Shown here in pieces: positions 18,916-28,972 of a DNA stretch of 64,000 nucleotides. Under the pieces are notes generated by a model, which was given only the letters and a program-made list of their open reading frames with translations, was not told the origin of the DNA and did not search any database. Each line of letters starts with the position of its first letter. Position 1 is the first letter of the stretch. This DNA comes from Parashewanella sp965200795 (GTDB lineage: Bacteria > Pseudomonadota > Gammaproteobacteria > Enterobacterales > Shewanellaceae), in contig CBDAVB010000005.1 of the NCBI GenBank assembly GCA_965200795.1, positions 186,001 through 250,000 on the forward strand, in the 5' to 3' direction. The position numbers were made by a program, and so were the translations under genes.

Positions 18916-19226
18916 GGAACTGTCCCAAAATAACTTCCCTGTTTTGCTGTCGTTTATTTTTGGCTTATACAAGGCACAGAAAGCGAGGTGTAGTCATTAC
19001 CGACATACAAAACTGTCGTTACTTCGTTTCTACATAAGCTTTCGACAACGCCGTAACTCTTTATTCAAAGAACGCAAAAATAAACACAGCCCAAAGGGTT
19101 ACGCTTAAAATTGCCACTCTCTGCGTTACTCATCATTCATTTAGAATGACTAAACTTCATTCTTCGTGCCTTGATATTGGCAATTTTAAGCAGTAACAAA
19201 TCGGGAAGTTATTTCGGGACAGTTCC
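18916..19226. mobile_element. 311-bp MITE-like element
   Basis: The terminal inverted repeats are about 24 bp with one mismatch (GGAACTGTCCCAAAATAACT at the left; the right end is complementary with TTTCGGG instead of TTTTGGG). TAA flanks both ends. It has no transposase frame. It lies between rppH and mutH. Confidence 0.7.
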
Positions 19227-19418
19227 TAAGTGTTCCATATTTTTGACGTTTGGGCTAAGTGCTTTACAAGGCGCTTTTGCGCGCTAATCCGGGCTATTTC
19301 AAGCGGGAGTAACGCGGCGGAGTGTGTAAGACGGGCGTCAAAAAATTGAAAAAACTTATAGTTGGGCAGTGATAAACTGATACACTCTTAACTAACCAAA
19401 AATAGTAATCAATAAAAT

Positions 19419-20087
19419 ATGAAATCTGCGCCAGCATCCATTGATGATTTGATGAACCGGGCATCCGCTATCGCCGGCTTAACGCTTGGCGATCTGGCCA
19501 AATTGAATCATTTATCCGTACCCGAAGATCTTAAGCGTGATAAAGGCTGGATCGGCCAGCTGATCGAAATCGAATTAGGCGCTACCGCGGGTTCTAAAGC
19601 AGAGCAGGACTTTCAGAACATTGGTGTTGAACTCAAAACCATTCCGATTAACTCATCGGGAAAGCCCGTAGAAACCACGTTTGTAACATTTTGCCCCCTG
19701 ATGCCGCCGTTTGCCGCCGGCTTCGAGGAAAGTGTCGTTTTCAATAAGATTAAACGGGTACTATGGGTTCCCGTTGAAGGTGAGCGACAAATTCCCGTAG
19801 CACAAAGACGGATCGGCACGCCTTTTTTATGGCAGCCTGATCATCAGGAATTTCATAAGCTCAGGCAGGACTGGGAAGAAATCATGGAATTCATTACCCT
19901 CGGAAAAGTTGAGCAGGTTACGGCGAGGCATGGTGAGGTGATTCAGTTGCGCCCGAAGGCCGCGAACAGTAAAGCACTGACCGAGGCCATTGATGAAAGC
20001 GGTTGTATTAAGCAGGTTAACCCTCGCGGTTTTTACCTTAAAACCTCTTTTACCGCACAAATATTAGCAAAGGCGTTTTATTCTTAG
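19419..20087 (+). CDS. mutH: DNA mismatch repair endonuclease MutH
   Basis: It nicks the unmethylated strand at hemimethylated GATC sites when activated by MutS-MutL. The 222-residue protein is full length. The catalytic residues are visible: Glu50 in QLIEIELGATAGS, Asp64 in AEQDFQNIG, and Glu71 and Lys73 in VELKTIPI. The C-terminal lever region ends RGFYLKTSFTAQIL. Its presence implies a Dam-methylating gammaproteobacterium. It is preceded by a MITE-like element and followed by a decayed REPIN. Confidence 0.95.
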   Translation: MKSAPASIDDLMNRASAIAGLTLGDLAKLNHLSVPEDLKRDKGWIGQLIEIELGATAGSKAEQDFQNIGVELKTIPINSSGKPVETTFVTFCPLMPPFAAGFEESVVFNKIKRVLWVPVEGERQIPVAQRRIGTPFLWQPDHQEFHKLRQDWEEIMEFITLGKVEQVTARHGEVIQLRPKAANSKALTEAIDESGCIKQVNPRGFYLKTSFTAQILAKAFYS

Positions 20088-20150
20088 GGATCTCGGTTCA
20101 AAAGATAGCGATTTTAATTTCAGCGCTTCATTTGTCCCGCAGGCATAAAA
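20087..20150. repeat. Partial third copy of the REPIN-like repeat
   Basis: Bases after the mutH stop (TTAGGGATCTC, ATTTTAATTTCAGCGCTTCA) match the GATCCCTAAG-side half of the 170-bp repeat with many changes. The hairpin half is missing. Confidence 0.5.
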
Positions 20151-20313
20151 GGCATAGTTAGTTCGCTCCCTTCGACTACGTTCTTTAGACGACCCTTATT
20201 CAATTCACACAATATTTAAGCTATCGTTGATCTAAATCACACTGAGCCCTAGCCATAAGGCACCATAAAGATCTAGACTTCGCCTCCCACAATATTAAGC
20301 GGTTATTGATGCA

Positions 20314-21405
20314 GTGAGAGTTCGTCGTCAGTCAAGGAAGTTGTCCTTCGCCGTTATAGCCTGGACTATAGCTATGGCAGTGTTTGTTTTTTTCAGGTAC
20401 TCACAAACGTCTGTGCTTCCGCACTGGGCGTCCAGTGAGGCCGATATCAAAATCTTTGCCGTCTATATCGGCGTTATTCTTGGCTGTTTACACTGGTTGT
20501 CTAACTTGATTGTCGACTTTAGTTTTGTCTCACGTCTTCCTTATCTGACAACATTGGTTGTTAAAGGCACACTTTTGGTTAGCGGCGCCATTGGTATTGC
20601 CGGCTTTATGCAATTTATTGAACTCTGGGATGTCCGCAATCGCATGTCGACATTATGGCAGATGGATGCCAGCAACATAATACAATCCAGCGCTTTTCAT
20701 CTTCTGCTTATTTATATGGTGTTTGTGAGGCTTTCTCTGGCTTTTATCGAGCAGATGAGCTTACTGGTCGGCTCTAAAGAGTTGGTTAACATCGCGCTTG
20801 GTCGCTTCCACCGTCCTCGTTATGAACAGCGTCTGTTTATCTATTTAGACATGACCAATTCCACCGCTCATGCAGAGCAGTTAGGGGATTACCGGTTTAG
20901 CTGTTTAATTCAGGACTGTTTCAGGCTGCTGGCCGATCCGGTAACGGACAATGAGGCGGAGATCTATCGCTATATGGGAGACGCGGTATTGATCCACTGG
21001 CCGCTTGAAGAAGGCATAAAAGATCAGCGCTGCGTCAATTTATACACGGAGTTCAACCAGATACTGAAATGGCGCGGACGTTTCTTTAAGAAGAAATACG
21101 GCATCGTTCCTCAATTTAAAGCCGCTATTCACTGCGGACAAGTCGTAACCGCCGTTGTCGGCGTACAAAAAAAGGAGATCAGCTTTTTCAGTGATGTGTT
21201 AAACACCCTCGCGCGCTTGCAGGATCAATGCGGCGCGCTAAATCAGAAACTTCTGATATCAGCCGCCGCGGCGGTACGCCTTAAACAAAACCCGCATTTA
21301 AAAATGATTGATCTGGGTAAGGTCAAACTCAAAGGCAAGCAACATTCAATGCAGGTATTCGCGGTTAAAGGTGATGAAGAAAATAAAGACTGCCGGACAT
21401 CTTAA
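20314..21405 (+). CDS. Membrane-anchored class III adenylate/guanylate cyclase
   Basis: This 363-residue protein has four hydrophobic segments (about 11-29, 46-64, 78-100 and 126-146) followed by a class III cyclase homology domain. The two metal-binding aspartates are present (Asp179 in IYLDMTNST and Asp223 in YMGDAVLIHW), followed by FKAAIHCGQV and the dimer-interface segment FFSDVLNTLARLQDQC. It would make cAMP or cGMP at the inner membrane. Its place between mutH and oxyR is where I recall the Shewanella gene cyaC; the orthology is inferred. The start is a GTG. Confidence 0.82.
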   Translation: MRVRRQSRKLSFAVIAWTIAMAVFVFFRYSQTSVLPHWASSEADIKIFAVYIGVILGCLHWLSNLIVDFSFVSRLPYLTTLVVKGTLLVSGAIGIAGFMQFIELWDVRNRMSTLWQMDASNIIQSSAFHLLLIYMVFVRLSLAFIEQMSLLVGSKELVNIALGRFHRPRYEQRLFIYLDMTNSTAHAEQLGDYRFSCLIQDCFRLLADPVTDNEAEIYRYMGDAVLIHWPLEEGIKDQRCVNLYTEFNQILKWRGRFFKKKYGIVPQFKAAIHCGQVVTAVVGVQKKEISFFSDVLNTLARLQDQCGALNQKLLISAAAAVRLKQNPHLKMIDLGKVKLKGKQHSMQVFAVKGDEENKDCRTS

Positions 21406-21465
21406 GTGCCCGTCTGTAAGTTTTTTTCAGTTTTTTTCAGTTTTTTGACACCCGTCCCGGGCACT
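21405..21465 (+). terminator. Possible terminator after the cyclase gene
   Basis: AGTGCCCG at 21405-21412 pairs with CGGGCACT at 21458-21465. The loop consists of three T-rich direct repeats of CAGTTTTTT. The long loop makes it a weak terminator; the T repeats are unusual. Confidence 0.3.
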
Positions 21466-21547
21466 CTTCGGCGTTACTCTTGCCTGAACCTTCATGACAG
21501 GCATGGTTCTGATGAACGTTTAGATTGAAAGACTGCCGGTATTAAAT

Positions 21548-23065
21548 AGTCGGTACTGAAAAACATAACTTCAAGATTTAAAATGTACGGCATCTGATTT
21601 ACGCAAAATTCAGAGCCGTACCCAAAAGCAACATTTCTTATATTTCGCATCAATTTCACTACAAAATAGCCAAAACTCACCATCTTTTTCGAGCAAAAAG
21701 AAAATGGCTAACCACTTTCTCAGGTTCCAGGCACACGCAGCCGTTAGAAGGTTTATTGAGTCGCCAACACTGCCCTTTAACCAGTTCTTACACAGCCTAA
21801 AATCACTCTTCAAATGCCCGATTACTGGTTCAATTGTTGCCCGTTTTTTACAGAGTTCACTTTTGCGTTTTCTCTTTGCTTGCGAGTCCCGTTTTAATGG
21901 TCGATTTGTGATAACAACTTCTTGGTCAACATACTGCTTACACCCTTTATAGCCTTTATCTACAACGGCTGTAGTGATTTTACTCTTTCGGTGTTTATGG
22001 GCATGGTCAAGTGCAGGCTTAAGCAATTTTGAGTCGTGTTCATGCTCGTCATGACTGGCGACACCAATGATTAATTGACTCTGCTCTGTGAGCACGACAG
22101 AAGCCTTTTTACCATACTCGTATGGCTTATGGTCTTTGCCTTTCCCTACGCAGTAAACATCGGGTTCATGAAGACTGTAAATCTTATTTTTATCTTTACG
22201 TTGCTGTGTAATGGCTTTTTCATAATCGAAAAAATTCTCTTTTTGTAAATCAAGGACATCTTGTGGAAGTTTGCGTTGTAGCTCCCTTAAAAGCTTACCT
22301 GCGATAACACGTAACCTTTTTAACGCTCTTCTGGCTTTGCTTCGATTTTTGGCATGTCTAAAGCTTCGACAGTCAATGCGTAGCTGTTTGACTTCTTTGA
22401 CATAAGTACGTCTTTGCTTGATCCCAAATACTTTGGCTAGTTTATTGACTCGGTTAATCACCTTGATGGCAAGCTTGCTATCTGTCGGATAAGTAATGGC
22501 TTTTTCTTGGACGGTTGTATCAACGTACACGGTGTCATCTTCAGCTTTGTCACCGTGTAGCGCCACAGATAATGCAAAGATTTTTTCACAGCCTTTTTCA
22601 CCGATGCGCTTACGAAAAACACTGAGTTCACTGGCATCACAAGGGCGTGCTGTTTGAAACTCTGTCTCACCACAAAACACTTGAAAATACACGTTCATCA
22701 GCCACTCATCGACCAAGGCTTCATCGCTGAGTTTGTAAAGTTGCTTGAGTATTAGCAAACCGCACATCAACCGAATTGGCTTCGCTTTACGGCCTAATTT
22801 TTTGTATAACGACTTGAACTCTTCTTCCAACGCTCGCCAATCAAAGGCATTAGCTAAAATGAGTAAAGGGTGAGTTTGCAGAAGCTGTTCTGTGATATCA
22901 AACAGACTGTCGTGAGGTAAATTTGACGGACTTTCTTTGAGCACTTTTAGCACCAAAACGACCAGAAACCGTAGGTTAACTATATCATTTCTGGTCGAAA
23001 TTGAATGGATCAAATAGCTATATTTTATTAGCGATCAGAATGTTAGATGTTTTTCATGACCGACT
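21548..23065 (-). mobile_element. IS5-like element, copy 2
   Basis: It has the same ~24-bp ends as the other copies (AGTCGGTACTGAAAAACATA at the left; AGTCGGTCATGAAAAACAT inverted at the right). It is 1518 bp. The flanks are AAAT and AAGT, one mismatch from a perfect 4-bp duplication. Confidence 0.85.
21610..22944 (-). CDS. IS5-like transposase, copy 2
   Basis: Same transposase as copy 1, with small differences (VDEWL for VEQWL, VITNRPL for VIPSRPL). The start ATG of the other copies is GTG here (22944); longer readings begin outside the conserved gene. It is intact otherwise. Confidence 0.8.
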   Translation of the reverse strand: MLKESPSNLPHDSLFDITEQLLQTHPLLILANAFDWRALEEEFKSLYKKLGRKAKPIRLMCGLLILKQLYKLSDEALVDEWLMNVYFQVFCGETEFQTARPCDASELSVFRKRIGEKGCEKIFALSVALHGDKAEDDTVYVDTTVQEKAITYPTDSKLAIKVINRVNKLAKVFGIKQRRTYVKEVKQLRIDCRSFRHAKNRSKARRALKRLRVIAGKLLRELQRKLPQDVLDLQKENFFDYEKAITQQRKDKNKIYSLHEPDVYCVGKGKDHKPYEYGKKASVVLTEQSQLIIGVASHDEHEHDSKLLKPALDHAHKHRKSKITTAVVDKGYKGCKQYVDQEVVITNRPLKRDSQAKRKRKSELCKKRATIEPVIGHLKSDFRLCKNWLKGSVGDSINLLTAACAWNLRKWLAIFFLLEKDGEFWLFCSEIDAKYKKCCFWVRL

Positions 23066-23156
23066 AAGTACTCAGTCAAATGTAATCGAATATTTTTCTT
23101 GCTGAAACGCTTATTATGAGTGACTTCTTGAGAAAAAAGCATTTGACTAGATACTT
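23066..23156. repeat. 91-bp inverted-repeat element between two IS5 copies
   Basis: The ends are AAGTACTCAGTCAAATGT and, inverted, AAGTATCTAGTCAAATGC (18 bp, few mismatches). It has no coding capacity. It includes the AAGT/ACTT tetranucleotides used as IS5 targets, so the IS5 copies appear to have landed at both of its tips. MITE-like; its parent element is not in the window. Confidence 0.55.
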
Positions 23157-24675
23157 AGTCGGTACTGAAAAACATAACTTCAAGATTTAAAATGTACGGC
23201 ATCTGATTTACGCAAAATTCAGAGCCGTACCCAAAAGCAACATTTCTTATATTTCGCATCAATTTCACTGCAAAATAGCCAAAACTCACCATCTTTTTCG
23301 AGCAAAAAGAAAATGGCTAACCACTTTCTCAAGTTCCAGGCACACGCAGCCATTAGAAGGTTTATTGAGTCGCCAACACTGCCCTTTAACCAGTTCTTAC
23401 ACAGCCTAAAATCACTCTTCAAATGCCCGATTACTGGTTCAATTGTTGCCCGTTTTTTACAGAGTTCACTTTTGCGTTTTCTCTTTGCTTGCGAGTCCCG
23501 TTTTAATGGCCGGCTAGGGATAACAACTTCTTGGTCAACATACTGCTTACACCCTTTATAGCCTTTATCTACAACGGCTGTAGTGATTTTACTCTTTCGG
23601 TGTTTATGGGCATGGTCAAGTGCAGGCTTAAGCAATTTTGAGTCGTGTTCATGCTCGTCATGACTGGCGACACCGATGATTAATTGACTCTGCTCTGTGA
23701 GCACGACAGAAGCCTTTTTACCATACTCGTATGGCTTATGGTCTTTGCCTTTCCCTACGCAGTAAACATCGGGTTCATGAAGGCTGTAAATCTTGTTCTT
23801 GTCTTTACGTTGCTGTGTAATGGCTTTTTCATAATTGGAAAAATTCTCTTTTTGTAAATCAAGGACATCTTGTGGAAGTTTGCGTTGTAGCTCCCTTAAA
23901 AGCTTACCTGCGATAACACGCAACCTTTTTAACGCTCTTCTGGCTTTGCTTCGATTTTTGGCATGTCTAAAGCTGCGACAGTCAATGCGTAGCTGTTTGA
24001 CTTCTTTGACATAAGTACGTCTTTGCTTGATCCCAAATACTTTGGCTAGTTTATTGACTCGGTTAACCACCTTGATGGCAAGTTTGCTATCTGTCGGATA
24101 AGTAATGGCTTTTTCTTGGACGGTTGTATCAACGTACACGGTGTCATCTTCAGCTTTGTCACCGTGTAAAGCCACAGATAATGCAAAGATTTTTTCACAG
24201 CCTTTTTCACCGATGCGCTTACGAAAAACACTGAGTTCACTGGCATCACAAGGGCGTGCTGTTTGAAACTCTGTCTCACCACAAAACACTTGAAAATACA
24301 CGTTCATCAGCCATTGTTCGACCAGAGCTTCATCGCTCAATTTGTAGAGCTGCTTGAGTATTAGCAAACCGCACATCAACCGAATTGGCTTCGCTTTACG
24401 GCCTAATTTTTTGTATAACGGCTTGAACTCTTCTTCCAACGCTCGCCAATCAAAGGCATTAGCTAAAATGAGTAAAGGGTGAGTTTGCAGAAGTTGGTCT
24501 GTGATATTAAACAGACTGGCATGAGGTAAATTTGAAGGGCTTTCTTTGAGCATTTTTAGCACCCAAAACGACCAGAAACCGTAGGTTCACTATATCATTT
24601 CTGGTCGAAATTGAATGTATCAAATAGCTATATTTTATTAGCGATCAGAATGTTAGATGTTTTTCATGACCGACT
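23157..24675 (-). mobile_element. IS5-like element, copy 3
   Basis: It is 1519 bp with ~24-bp inverted ends and a perfect 4-bp duplication ACTT (23153-23156 and 24676-24679). Its sequence is nearly identical to copy 4, including shared variants (ATGCCAGTCTG, CTAATGGCTGC). Confidence 0.9.
23219..24562 (-). CDS. IS5-like transposase, copy 3
   Basis: An intact transposase (447 residues in the longest frame), identical in translation to copy 4 as far as I can see. The most likely start is the ATG giving MLKESPSN, three codons inside the longest frame. Confidence 0.85.
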   Translation of the reverse strand: MLKMLKESPSNLPHASLFNITDQLLQTHPLLILANAFDWRALEEEFKPLYKKLGRKAKPIRLMCGLLILKQLYKLSDEALVEQWLMNVYFQVFCGETEFQTARPCDASELSVFRKRIGEKGCEKIFALSVALHGDKAEDDTVYVDTTVQEKAITYPTDSKLAIKVVNRVNKLAKVFGIKQRRTYVKEVKQLRIDCRSFRHAKNRSKARRALKRLRVIAGKLLRELQRKLPQDVLDLQKENFSNYEKAITQQRKDKNKIYSLHEPDVYCVGKGKDHKPYEYGKKASVVLTEQSQLIIGVASHDEHEHDSKLLKPALDHAHKHRKSKITTAVVDKGYKGCKQYVDQEVVIPSRPLKRDSQAKRKRKSELCKKRATIEPVIGHLKSDFRLCKNWLKGSVGDSINLLMAACAWNLRKWLAIFFLLEKDGEFWLFCSEIDAKYKKCCFWVRL

Positions 24676-26009
24676 ACTTACCGCGCAAGAGTACCTTGCG
24701 AGCACTTAACCTGAACGCCGTAAATATCGAAAAATTATAGTCTGGTACTTAAGTTGTATGTCCGGCGGAATCATGTGCGTTTTTAGGCTCTTCGTCGTTT
24801 CATATGGATTTGAGTAGATCTGATACAGGGCTAGCAATCATAAAAATCATGGTAATAAATGTTCCTGTATTACGATACCCTCTGGCTCGTGCTCTAGCCG
24901 CTTGAAATAGACTATTTAAACCTTCCATACGAGCATTCGTATAAGTGGATGACCAGCGCTGTAAAATTCTCTCTGCATGCCTTTCCACAGTTGCAAGTGC
25001 TTTTCGAACGGGTTCTAACATCTCAATATCACCCAACTGCTCTTTTGCAAAATTAATGAAATACGTCAGCCTCCAGCGTGCAGCATGAGCGGTTTCAGCT
25101 TGACGTATCCACCTAAGTTGTTCCTTAATCCGCCAAGCTGTTGCTGTATTCAGGTCGCTGGATTCTAGCTCTGCAAGTGCTTCTTTTTGTTTCTCAGTAA
25201 ATGAGCCATCTGCATTTTTTAGTACTGCCCAGCGCAGGCTCTTTGGATGCGGTTGGATTTTTCTCTCCGTTTTACGTACTTCATCAACCGCTTTAGTAAA
25301 CAGTTGCACAACATGGAACCAATCAACCGTTACGTTAGCATCCGGGAACTCTTCCTCTGTTGCTGACAGAAAGGCTCTTGACATATCACACACGACTTCA
25401 AGTACATTATCTGCTTTGCCTTGATGCTCTGTCAGAAAGGACTTAAATCGCTTAACGGTTTCCTTACCTTTTCTCCGGGCGTAGCGAACACAACAGGCTT
25501 GTCTTTCTTGTCCATATCAATGAAAACAGTAACATAGTTGTGGCCACGTTTAGCCGCCGTTTCATCGAATCCAATAGCTTTAAGTGCTGACAAGTCCATC
25601 AATGCTAATGCCTTGCTGACGTAGTGTTTGATGATGCGCCAAATACGTTTGTCACGAATTCCAACATATTCAGCACATGCCTTAACCGGCATTTCACGAG
25701 CCGGTACCAATACAGATTGTTCGAACAATAACGTGAATTTACTACCCGCTCTCGCCCAAGGGACATTGACACGCTTAACGCCATGCTCAGCACATCGAGT
25801 TCTCGGGACGTTTGCTTTGATATAACAGTGATGCTGAAAGAAATTGAGATGACGCCAGGTCAGCGATTTAAAGTCATGTGCCGGACAAGCTTTTGAGCAA
25901 GTCGGGCAGGGATACAAGCTTCCTCGTTCAGCTTCAATTTCGAGAACAAGTTCATTAGGTGAGGCTGATATATCCAGGTGTTGGTTAACCAACTTCCAAG
26001 GCGCTTCTA

Positions 26010-27126
26010 TACCCAAGCAAATTCAAGTTGCAGATGTGAGCGTTTGAAAGTTGTCAGTAATCCTACTCGTTAAAGTATCCGCGATTTCTGGAAGTTTGAC
26101 ATCGAAAAAATGATTTATCCGTTTTCGGAATTCTTTGGCTGAAGCAAAATATTCATTATTTCTCACATGCTCATTCATTACTTTCCAGAGCCGCTCAATT
26201 GGGTTTAAATTCGGACTGTATGGTGGTAAGTAATGAAGCTCGATTTTCAGCTCCTTTGCTTTTTCTTTTACGCTGCCTGCTCGGTGATAAGCAGCACCAT
26301 CTAAGATGAGGTGAATACGCTCAGCTTTAGAATGTTGAGCTTTCAGTTTTACTAAAAAATCCACAACAGATTCTTGGTTGACGCACTCATATTGGGCTGT
26401 CACAGTTTCAGCCAACTTCCCCAGCTGAATGCCACCAATAATATTCAAGCGAGTACGGCTGCCTGTGGTGTTAATCAGCTTATCTTCACCTCTTTTTATC
26501 CAACCGTAAGACAGCTTTGTTGCCATGGTAGGATGGACAGCGTCCATAAATACAATTGGCTCATTATCAGGCTTTTCGGCCTTTAATGTCTCGTATTTTT
26601 CTTTAAATTCGGCTTGCTTTTGCTCATCAAATTTATGGGGAACACCCTTAGGCTTTTTGTAACTGAAGCCATTGCGATGCAGCCATTTGTTTAACCCTGC
26701 AACCGTAAATTTCACACCAAAGGTTTCATCAATATAACTCACAATTTGATGTGTATGAGCGAAAGTGAATTTTGTTAAATGGGCTATCAAAAACTCGGTT
26801 TGCTCTGGAGTGAGCCGACTGACTGAACCGCCATTTTCGGGTTTCAGTTTTTCTTGAGATTGATAGTCATCAAAATGACGTTTGACTGTTGTTTTATCTA
26901 TCCGTAACGCTTGAGCAATTAAAGAATAAGACCAGCCTTCTGAACGTAACAGAACAACTTTAATTCGGTCACATTCACGGCTATCACTTGACGATTTATG
27001 TCGTGATTCCAGAGAATGTTTTTCTTCTTTGGTTAAGGATATTTCAATCATGTTGCTATGATGATCTCATTACAGAAAATTGCAAGCCTTTGTTTGAAAA
27101 AATCGCATCTTGAATGATCACGGGTA
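26010..27126 (-). mobile_element. IS630-family element (copy B), nested in ISL3
   Basis: The ends are TACCCAAGCAAATTCAAGTT and the inverted TACCCGTGATCATTCAAGAT. They are flanked by TA at 26008-26009 and 27127-27128. 1117 bp. It is a different lineage from copy A. Confidence 0.85.
26023..27051 (-). CDS. IS630 transposase (intact)
   Basis: A single-frame 342-residue transposase: helix-turn-helix (YSLIAQALRIDKTTVKRHF), winged-helix linker, and the DDE catalytic residues in FMDAVHPT, LILDGAAYHR and PPYSPNLNPIERLWK. It is complete, unlike copy A. Confidence 0.88.
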   Translation of the reverse strand: MIEISLTKEEKHSLESRHKSSSDSRECDRIKVVLLRSEGWSYSLIAQALRIDKTTVKRHFDDYQSQEKLKPENGGSVSRLTPEQTEFLIAHLTKFTFAHTHQIVSYIDETFGVKFTVAGLNKWLHRNGFSYKKPKGVPHKFDEQKQAEFKEKYETLKAEKPDNEPIVFMDAVHPTMATKLSYGWIKRGEDKLINTTGSRTRLNIIGGIQLGKLAETVTAQYECVNQESVVDFLVKLKAQHSKAERIHLILDGAAYHRAGSVKEKAKELKIELHYLPPYSPNLNPIERLWKVMNEHVRNNEYFASAKEFRKRINHFFDVKLPEIADTLTSRITDNFQTLTSAT

Positions 27127-27263
27127 TATACCAAGGCCGAGCATCAAAACTTGATTTCCATCCATGTATTTACTTCCAACTCTTGACTGCAAAACTGGGT
27201 TTATTATCTCAGAAATAAATCCATTAAATCCACACTAAACGACGAAGAGCCTGTTTTTATGAA

Positions 27264-28163
27264 TCACTCCAGCAACAGCTTAATCTCCTCACCCAGGGTT
27301 TTAAAGGTACGAATACGACTTGACGTCTGGCGCCAGGTGATACCAATATCACGATACGGCGCTTCGCCCGGCGGAGTCAAAACTCGCAGATCAGTGCCGT
27401 TGAGAATCCCGGAGTCGATCGCCATCTGCGGTAAAAATGTCGCCCCTAACTTGCTGTTCACCATCTGCACCAGGGTATGAAGGCTGGTCGCGGAAAACGG
27501 ATGCACTTTATTACTGTCTTGTAACTGACAAGCACTGACGGCATGACCCGTAATACAATGCTCTTTTTGCAGAAGGAAAATACTGTTATCCGGCATGTTT
27601 CGATAATCCAGAGGCTCCACTAAACCGCCGGCAAACTGCTCATGAATAATCATTTTGAAAGGATCCCGGCCTAACGTCATACTGTGGAACGTTCCCGTAT
27701 CGACGGGTAATGCCAAAATCAATAAATCTAAACGCCCCTCACCCAGCGCCAGCAACAATTGCTCAGTAGTATCCTCCTTAATCTGCAGATCTAAATTCGG
27801 ATACTTCTCTTGGCAGGCGCTCAGCAGACGGCTGATCAGAAAAGGGGCGATAGTGGGAATACAGCCGATTCTCAGATCGCCCGCCATAGGTTCTGATTGC
27901 AGCTGAGTAAACTCGGTGAGATCTGTCACGTCGGCTAAAATCTCTTTAGCGCGGCTGACGACTTCCTCACCGGTCGCCGTAAACATGAAGGATTTATGGT
28001 CACGCTCGATAAGCTGCTGTCCGAGTAACTCCTCTAAATTCTGTATACCTGTCGATAACGTGGACTGGCTTACAAAACAGGCTTTAGCCGCACGATTAAA
28101 ATTTTGCTCATGATGTAAGCGCACCAGATAGTATAAATTTTTTAAACTGGGTAAATTTTTCAT
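27264..28163 (-). CDS. oxyR: Peroxide-sensing LysR regulator OxyR
   Basis: This 299-residue LysR-type regulator has an N-terminal winged helix (FNRAAKACFVSQSTLSTGIQ). The effector domain carries the OxyR redox pair Cys203 and Cys212 (EHCITGHAVSAC) with the exact eight-residue spacing of E. coli Cys199/Cys208. It would activate antioxidant genes when the pair forms a disulfide. I prefer ATG 28163 over a TTG two codons upstream. It is divergent from the hpt gene. The ISL3 element sits just past its stop. Confidence 0.88.
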   Translation of the reverse strand: MKNLPSLKNLYYLVRLHHEQNFNRAAKACFVSQSTLSTGIQNLEELLGQQLIERDHKSFMFTATGEEVVSRAKEILADVTDLTEFTQLQSEPMAGDLRIGCIPTIAPFLISRLLSACQEKYPNLDLQIKEDTTEQLLLALGEGRLDLLILALPVDTGTFHSMTLGRDPFKMIIHEQFAGGLVEPLDYRNMPDNSIFLLQKEHCITGHAVSACQLQDSNKVHPFSATSLHTLVQMVNSKLGATFLPQMAIDSGILNGTDLRVLTPPGEAPYRDIGITWRQTSSRIRTFKTLGEEIKLLLE

Positions 28164-28310
28164 AAACAACTCTAATCTATATTGTTAACTATTTGAAAGT
28201 ATAATGCTTCATTTTAAGCATAACCGCATGAAGTTCTTTGCAGCCATTCTAATACTGGTTATGATGGACGCTGATAAATAAAGCTTAAGTGTAATTTTAT
28301 GAGGTAAAAA

Positions 28311-28676
28311 ATGGCGAATACTGATTTGGACGTAATTTTAGATCTAAATACATTGGAACAATACTGTAACGCCATTGGTGCCGCGACTTTACTTAAAAGT
28401 GTCGTCCTCTTTGAGCAATTATTACCAGAATACTTAGATAATTTAGAAAAAGCGAACGAATCGAGCGATAAAGACACATTATGCTCTGAGGCTCACAAAT
28501 TTAAGGGCGCCGCCGGTTCAGTAGGATTGAGACGTATTCAGCAGTTTGCCCAGAAATTGCAGCACGGTGAGGAAGCTTCCTGGCAGCTGGAAAAAGATTA
28601 CTGGTTAGGAACCATTGTTGAAAACGCCGGTCATGATTTAAAACTGCTAAAACAATACCTTGAGTCAAAAGCCTGA
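28311..28676 (+). CDS. Stand-alone histidine phosphotransfer (Hpt) protein
   Basis: This 121-residue all-alpha Hpt domain protein has phosphoacceptor His62 in EAHKFKGAAGSVGL. It shuttles phosphate between a hybrid sensor kinase and a response regulator. In Shewanella a separate Hpt (HptA) beside gltB completes the ArcS-HptA-ArcA relay; the same position between oxyR and gltB suggests this is its counterpart. That assignment is inferred. A terminator-like stem follows. Confidence 0.85.
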   Translation: MANTDLDVILDLNTLEQYCNAIGAATLLKSVVLFEQLLPEYLDNLEKANESSDKDTLCSEAHKFKGAAGSVGLRRIQQFAQKLQHGEEASWQLEKDYWLGTIVENAGHDLKLLKQYLESKA

Positions 28677-28709
28677 ACGATTCACAGCCCTGCATAATCT
28701 GTGGTGCTC

Positions 28710-28740
28710 AGGCGCATAAAAATTCACTTTGCGCCTTTCT
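28710..28740 (+). terminator. Terminator after hpt
   Basis: Stem AGGCGCA / TGCGCCT with a 13-nt AT-rich loop, followed by TTCT. It lies 34 bp past the hpt stop and separates it from gltB. Confidence 0.5.
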
Positions 28741-28972
28741 GGAACCATATCTGAAAATCTTGTTTATTTTCACAATTCAGTATACTTACAATAACAAGAC
28801 TCTGACTCATGGCTAATTCCTGCAATAAAATTACAATTCAACAACAAAAAGCTTCAGAAATATCACATAATCAATTTGACCTGACCGTTTTTAGAATATA
28901 TTTTAATCAAACGCAGCGCATAAATAGTACTTTCTCGATGACCAATTGAAGGAGTGCCGAATGGAGTAATCA

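Larger units (their letters stand above)
24800..27165 (-). pseudogene. ISL3 transposase, interrupted and frameshifted
   Basis: The original start is ATG 27165 (MDGNQVLMLGLGIEAPWK when the IS630 is removed). The N-terminal zinc-finger part has CPTCSKACPAHDF and CAEHG. DDE-type motifs include AIGFDETAAKRGHNYVTV, VVCDMSRAF and VDWFHVVQLF, and the C-terminal part ends TNARMEGLNSLFQAARARAR. A frameshift at about 25465 in an AAAA run separates the halves. Both lesions inactivate it, unless the frameshift is programmed. Confidence 0.8.
24786..27251 (-). mobile_element. ISL3-family element, split by an IS630
   Basis: The inverted ends GGCTCTTCGTCGTTT are typical of ISL3. They are flanked by an 8-bp duplication with one mismatch (CGTTTTTA at 24778-24785, TGTTTTTA at 27252-27259). 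The IS630 copy B lies inside, near the 5' end of the transposase gene. Confidence 0.85.
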
